Below are positions 1 to 3,413 of a DNA stretch of 6,036 bases, one piece after another; position 1 is the stretch's first letter, and each line of letters opens with the position of its first letter. The translations under genes and the position numbers were made by a program. The notes beneath the pieces were generated by a model. That model saw only the letters and a list, made by a program, of their open reading frames with translations. It did no database searches and was not told the DNA's origin. Origin of the DNA: an uncultured bacterium (lineage in GTDB: Bacteria > Actinomycetota > Coriobacteriia > Coriobacteriales > Coriobacteriaceae); NCBI GenBank assembly GCA_905215095.1, contig CAJMOL010000103.1, forward strand, positions 1-6,036, given 5' to 3'.

Positions 1-821
1 TCCAGCGTGTCGCAAGGGCTATCCTCCGCGATGTCATAGTTGGCGTAGATGTTGAGCCAGTCATCGTTTTTATCCGTGCAGACGAAGGTGCCGAAGGCTG
101 CATCCACATCGAACTCCGTCCGCACATAAAAATTGAGCTTGCCGTCCATCTCGATGATCTCATCACCGAAAGAAAAAATCCGCGCGGAGAGGTGTCCCGC
201 CGAGGTGATTTCCTTACCGCTCAGATGATCCAGCAGCTTGCGCCACTGATCATCGCTCGACGCGAATTGTGACCGGGTGGCATGGTACGCCGCCACGGAT
301 ACATCCCGCATCGCCCAGGTCTGCCAGCCGTCCATGATGTGAACGGCGGAGAACTCCCGCTTGTCGAAGTTGAGATCAAACACGCCGCGCACCTTGCCGG
401 TGTTCTCCATGCGCTCCGCAATCATCTGCTGATATTCCTCCGATGTGAGCAGCGTCCCACAGGAGAAAAGGCGAATGAATTTGCTGCCTGTGTCGGCAGA
501 CGTGTTCAGGTAACGGTTCAGTCTTTCAGCGGCATTCAGCAGTTCCTCACCGGGCGCGACTTTGAAGCACCATTCCTCACCGTTTTCGAGTACACGGTAG
601 GCAGACCATGTCTGCGCCGCTTCTTCCCGCTCACGGGCGGCAGAGCTTCCCGCCTGAATTGCTTTACTGATCCGAGTGTACTCCCGCTCCGGCAGTTGAT
701 TGCAGAGCTCATCCAGCACATCTTCCATGTGCTCCTGTAGCGTCTGACCGTTGAGATGCTTTTCGATAGCGGTCAACCAGCGCCGGTCGATCCACAGCAC
801 GATCTTTTCCTGCTGTTCCAT
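1..821 (-). CDS. Conserved element-borne hypothetical protein, 3' end off window
   Basis: 273 residues are visible and the frame is open to the left edge, so the C-terminus is missing. The ATG at 819-821 lies one base after the stop of the DUF6103-like gene (TGA G ATG), which suggests translational coupling. Residues 6-45 form a short beta strand (KIVLWID) followed by two amphipathic helices, a ribbon-helix-helix-like pattern resembling the start of the neighbouring DUF6103-like protein. Residues about 45-75 are charged and helical. The rest is a mixed alpha/beta region with recognisable blocks: ERMENTGKVRG (136-146), FSAVHIMDGWQ (157-167) and DDWLNIYANYD (253-263). From memory, proteins with these blocks occur in conjugative elements of gut bacteria next to DUF6103 genes, annotated only as hypothetical. 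A DNA-binding or accessory role is possible from the N-terminus, but no function is established. Confidence 0.85.
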   Translation of the reverse strand, partial: MEQQEKIVLWIDRRWLTAIEKHLNGQTLQEHMEDVLDELCNQLPEREYTRISKAIQAGSSAAREREEAAQTWSAYRVLENGEEWCFKVAPGEELLNAAERLNRYLNTSADTGSKFIRLFSCGTLLTSEEYQQMIAERMENTGKVRGVFDLNFDKREFSAVHIMDGWQTWAMRDVSVAAYHATRSQFASSDDQWRKLLDHLSGKEITSAGHLSARIFSFGDEIIEMDGKLNFYVRTEFDVDAAFGTFVCTDKNDDWLNIYANYDIAEDSPCDTL

Positions 822-822
822 C

Positions 823-1110
823 TCAGCCACCGACCTTTTCAGTAGCATCAGACGATGCCAATGCAGGGGGAGTAACTTTCTGCTCCAATGTCTGTGGCTT
901 CACCGGTCTTGCCGGACGGCGGGGACGGGCAGCGGGCGCCGCGCGGCTGTCCAGATACTCCCGCACCGGCTCCGGCACCTCGGATTCATAAAGGCATTTG
1001 AGCAGCTCCTCCAACTGCGCCTGCACGCTGGAGTTCTTCTTTTTAAGTGAAAATTCGAGAGCGGCAAGCTGCTCACTCTCGAATGAGATCGTGACATTTT
1101 CTTTTTTCAT
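823..1110 (-). CDS. DUF6103-like small protein of conjugative elements
   Basis: 95 residues starting MKKENVTISF. The N-terminal half (residues 4-45) has a beta strand (NVTISFE), a helix containing the block LAALEFSLKKKNSSV, and a second helix (QLEELLKCLYE), a pattern like ribbon-helix-helix proteins. It is followed by the block VPEPVREYLDSR (45-56) and then a Pro/Arg/Ala-rich, probably disordered tail (57-95). Length and blocks match what I recall of the DUF6103 family, typical of integrative elements in gut Firmicutes and Actinobacteria; its function is not known. A strong Shine-Dalgarno (AGGAGGT) lies inside the end of the preceding small ORF, 12 bases before the ATG. The gene sits between that ORF and the larger hypothetical, one base from the latter, so the three are probably one operon. 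Confidence 0.85.
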   Translation of the reverse strand: MKKENVTISFESEQLAALEFSLKKKNSSVQAQLEELLKCLYESEVPEPVREYLDSRAAPAARPRRPARPVKPQTLEQKVTPPALASSDATEKVGG

Positions 1111-1115
1111 GATTG

Positions 1116-1268
1116 TTATTCAACCTCCTGGTAGTAGTCACGGAGCTGGAAACCCAGCGCCTCCATGTCGCCGTGATCCATGCTTTTCGTCGTTTTTGTG
1201 TTGTGGGTGGTATCACTACCCTCGGTGCGAGACAGGTGTTGTTGAAACGCTGCGCGCGCAGGGGTCAC
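1116..1268 (-). CDS. Small 50-residue hypothetical protein of the element
   Basis: This short ORF begins with a GTG that overlaps the TGA of the upstream remnant ORF (GTGA, 1265-1268) and ends five bases before the DUF6103-like start. It reads VTPARAAFQQHL..., then a Thr/Lys/Asn-rich middle, then MDHGDMEALGFQLRDYYQEVE. The start overlap and tight packing support translation. The lack of a clear ribosome binding site, the palindrome-rich DNA and the low-complexity middle argue against it. An internal ATG at 1179-1181 would give a 21-residue peptide instead. The C-terminal segment carries the Shine-Dalgarno of the next gene. I do not recognise a family, and no function can be given. Confidence 0.45.
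   Translation of the reverse strand: MTPARAAFQQHLSRTEGSDTTHNTKTTKSMDHGDMEALGFQLRDYYQEVE
1123..1129 (-). promoter_or_regulatory. Shine-Dalgarno of the DUF6103-like gene
   Basis: The minus strand reads AGGAGGT here, a near-perfect anti-16S match, 12 bases before the ATG at 1108-1110. The spacing is longer than the usual 5-9. It is embedded in the last codons of the preceding small ORF, which supports this ATG as the true start. Confidence 0.7.
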
Positions 1269-1305
1269 AGCGGCTTATTTGCGGCTTTCCGAGCTCTTGC
1301 AAGAG
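1205..1305. repeat. Cluster of three inverted repeats
   Basis: Three short palindromes fall within about 100 bases. They are GGGTGGT-ATC-ACTACCC (1205-1221; seven-base arms with one G:T pair on the plus strand, loop of three), CTGCGCGCGCAG (1250-1261, perfect) and CTCTTGCAAGAG (1294-1305, perfect). They lie inside the two weakest ORFs of the element segment. They could be operators, part of a transfer or recombination site, or chance. None is followed by a T-run, so they are not terminators. Confidence 0.4.
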
Positions 1306-1378
1306 ATGCCTTTTGCGCTTCACTTGCGATCCGCGGCGGCGCGATCCTTATCCATGATTTTGGAATGATGTAGTCAAC
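1265..1378 (-). pseudogene. C-terminal remnant of an element gene, cut at the junction
   Basis: Reading leftward from the junction, one frame encodes VDYIIPKSWIRIAPPR followed by a charged Ala/Lys/Arg-rich tail ending NKPL and a TGA at 1265-1267. The block IPKSW(V/I)(R/K)I..PPR is one I associate, from memory, with the C-termini of hypothetical proteins in gut conjugative elements. Upstream of it the same frame runs into the shadow of the peptidase gene and closes at 1547-1549. The only upstream start is a GTG at 1397-1399 without a ribosome binding site. It is therefore best read as a 5'-truncated gene end. Its stop overlaps the GTG of the next ORF, the arrangement expected in an intact operon. 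The exact truncation point is uncertain by about 20 bases. Confidence 0.5.
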
Positions 1379-3107
1379 TGCCCGCCCGCTGCGGGACACT
1401 TTGACGAGCCTGCAATCCTCCGGTCTGTCCCGCGCCAGCGCTTCCAGCTTCTTTAAGGGTGCGCTTGCAAAGGGCAGGAAATTTGTCGACGATTTCGAGG
1501 AGAAGCGCGCTGCCGCACGCGAGGCTGCCGAGCAGGAGGCTATCGCTCAGCAGCAGGCAGCCGAGGCGGCACGTGAGCGCGCGGCGCAAGAGTTCGAGCA
1601 GAACGAGGCTATGCAGTCCGGGCCCGTCGACGCTGCCGAAGCTACGACGTCCTTTGAGTCCCAGCAACCGACGTCAGCGGATGTTGTTGAGGCAACAACG
1701 TCTTTCGAGGCTCAGCAGCACGTCGATAGCACCATGTCGTTTGATGCCGCGCAGTTCGATTCCACGATAACGTTTGAAAAGCAAGGCACCGCAATTGCCG
1801 AGCCCCTTCCTATTTCCGATGAGCAGGGCGACGCGGCAGACGATGACGAGCCCATTGATGCTGCCGAAATCCAAGATGCCGCCGAGGACGAGTCCGTCGA
1901 GGCCAACTCTGACGAAGAGCAATACGCGGCAGCCGATCAAGGTGATTCGACCGAGGTCGAGCAGGAGGAAATGCCTGCGGTTTCCGAGACTCCCGAGACG
2001 GATGAGTCGAGGCCTTACTCCACGCAGATTTTCACCATGCCGACCCCGAGTGGTTCCGGTGCCACGGTTGCCAATGTCGCTCCCACCCAGGACGAAACGG
2101 TCGATTCCCTTATGGCCCAGATTTCCTCCCAGGCATCGCCGCGTCCGCAGATAAATGTTCCCGATCCGGCGTCGGCACCGTCGCCTGCACCTTCCTCGTC
2201 TCCGCTGGCTTCGGTCCCCGATCCGTCGCTGCCGTCTATGAAGCAGGCAAACGTTGCGTCTCGCACGTCGCTGTTCGACCTTCCCGATCCCTCTGCCCAG
2301 GTCAACGACCCCTTTGCTACTGCCCAGGGTCCCGAACCCACATCGGCACCCGTTGCGCCTTCTATGCCCGTTGCGTCGGGCGCGCAGCCGATCGAGACCA
2401 TTTCGGCTCCCGCCCCGGCGGCACCCAAGTCTCGCAAACGCGGCCTGGGTGGCCTGTTCGGTCGTAAAAGGAAAAACGAGCAGGACAGCATGAGTGATTG
2501 GCTGGGCGTCGAAGACGATTACGATGCCAAGAAGTCCGGTCGCGGTATCGGTTCGTGGGATAACTTCGAGGACGATAACGATGGCTGGAAGGGCGGTGCT
2601 ACGTCTTCCGATGGCGCTTCTTCCGAAGATATGCTCTCGGCTGTCGCCTCTATGGGCGATGATGAGCTGCTCGGTCACGATATCTGGTTTGTGGCAACGG
2701 GCGCCTCGGATTGTGATGGCGCCGGCATGAAGGCCTTCTTGGCTTCGCATCGCGATAAGCTCCGCGGCGTATTCTTCATCAATCTTGAATCCGTCGGCGC
2801 CGGTAGGCTTTCGGTGGTGACGGTCGAGGGCGAACAGCAGCTGCTCAAGGGCGATCGCCGCATCATGAACCTGGTCAGCAAGGTCTGCAAGTCGTTCCAT
2901 GTCGATTGTGGCGCGCTCGAGATGCCCTATGCCAAGACCGATGCCTATGCTGCGCTCGAGGCGAGCCGCCGAGCCCTTACCATCGCCGGCGTGGACGGCA
3001 CGCGTCTGGCTTGCGCTCGTACCGAGGACGACCTGCCCCACAATGTCAACCCGACGAACATTGCTACGGTATCCGAGGTCGTGACCGAGGTTATCCGCCG
3101 TTCGTAG
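1374..3107 (+). pseudogene. M28 family peptidase, C-terminal part only (5' truncated at junction)
   Basis: The frame opens right after an in-frame TAG at 1371-1373. The first usable start is a TTG at 1401 (residue 1 below) with no ribosome binding site, so this is read as the 3' part of a longer gene. Residues 22-70 are a charged Ala/Glu/Gln helix, probably coiled. Residues 80-129 hold four decapeptide repeats. Residues 130-340 are acidic, then Pro/Ala/Ser-rich and surely disordered, with three (V/L)PDP motifs. A basic patch (SRKRGLGGLFGRKRK, 344-358) and a Trp/Asp-rich stretch (366-397) precede the folded end (425-568). That end matches the second half of M28 zinc aminopeptidases: IWFVATGASD (428-437), the INLESVG strand (460-466) and the LPHN histidine at 547. 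The first metal ligands (His and Asp) would lie in the missing part. In related proteins as I recall them, the N-terminal half also carries membrane segments. As it stands the product should be inactive. Confidence 0.7.
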
Positions 3108-3117
3108 ACGGAGCTCT

Positions 3118-3123
3118 AAGGAG
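3118..3123 (+). promoter_or_regulatory. Shine-Dalgarno deciding the GTG start at 3129
   Basis: AAGGAG stands five bases before the GTG at 3129-3131 and in the short gap after the peptidase stop. It supports a GTG start for the small membrane protein. Confidence 0.75.
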
Positions 3124-3128
3124 TCAAC

Positions 3129-3347
3129 GTGTTTTCGTATATTAAGCGCTATTGGCCTGTCTACGTGATTTTGACCTTGATTGCCATTGCGTTAGGATTT
3201 GGGGCTGCCTACATCGTGGGTGCAAAGGGCTCGACCCCCGCCTCCGCAATCAGCGAAGAGGTGGAGCAAGAACAGAGTACGGGTGCCGATGGGATTCCTG
3301 AGTCCGAGCAGGCAATCGTTGATGGTGGATCTTCGTCTGCAGAGTAG
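3129..3347 (+). CDS. Small single-pass membrane protein, 72 residues
   Basis: The product starts MFSYIKRYWP (GTG start), followed by a hydrophobic segment at about residues 11-31 (VYVILTLIAIALGFGAAYIV) and an acidic Ser/Glu-rich tail (about 40-72). Positive residues K6 and R7 before the membrane segment suggest N-terminus inside and the tail outside. There is no signal peptidase or lipobox motif, so it is probably a membrane-anchored peptide. It begins 21 bases after the peptidase stop on the same strand, and no promoter is visible in the gap, so it is likely cotranscribed with the peptidase. If so, loss of the peptidase 5' end may also cut off its expression. I do not recognise a family and can give no function. 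A role as a partner of the membrane peptidase is speculation from context only. Confidence 0.7.
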   Translation: MFSYIKRYWPVYVILTLIAIALGFGAAYIVGAKGSTPASAISEEVEQEQSTGADGIPESEQAIVDGGSSSAE

Positions 3348-3368
3348 ATGCGGCGATTTAAATGATTG

Positions 3369-3406
3369 AAAGCGGGCGAGCCAGGGGACTGGCTCGCCCG
3401 CTTTTT
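3369..3406 (+). terminator. Strong intrinsic terminator between convergent genes
   Basis: The perfect 13-base arms AGCGGGCGAGCCA (3371-3383) and TGGCTCGCCCGCT (3390-3402) flank a six-base loop. Two more A:T pairs extend the stem to 15, and it ends in TTTTT (3402-3406). It lies 21 bases after the small membrane protein gene. On the minus strand it begins just after the surface protein's stop (3414) but is followed only by TTTC, so it should terminate the plus unit strongly and may serve the minus gene too. Confidence 0.9.
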
Positions 3407-3413
3407 CATCGCG

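Larger units (their letters stand above)
1..1378 (-). mobile_element. Fragment of an integrative/conjugative-type element, one end at about 1371-1400
   Basis: This stretch carries a compact leftward gene string unlike the rest of the window: a remnant ORF, a 50-residue ORF, a DUF6103-like protein and a larger conserved hypothetical, with spacings of -4, 5 and 1 bases. DUF6103 proteins are known mainly from conjugative elements of gut Clostridia and Actinobacteria, which is the basis for the mobile-element call. The element continues beyond the left edge. Its right limit is inferred from the point where the plus-strand peptidase frame opens, after an in-frame TAG at 1371-1373. No integrase, relaxase, type IV secretion gene, terminal repeat or target duplication is visible, so the element type and exact end are unknown. 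Confidence 0.6.

Noticed and set aside
282..740. 152-residue plus-strand frame opposite the element hypothetical
   Set aside because: It is antisense to a well-supported gene, with no recognisable motif or ribosome binding site.
1328..1346. GATC-centred imperfect inverted repeat and two GCGATC copies
   Set aside because: It is short, imperfect, and within GC-rich codons of the remnant gene. Chance is a sufficient explanation.
1401..1403. TTG as a true start of the peptidase
   Set aside because: There is no ribosome binding site, the frame opens directly at the junction, and the family needs an N-terminal half for its first metal ligands.
1674..3041. Long 455-residue open frame on the minus strand opposite the peptidase gene
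   Set aside because: It is Arg/Gly/Leu-rich and low in complexity, has no domain pattern, and lies wholly antisense to a frame with clear protein features. It is a shadow of biased codon use.
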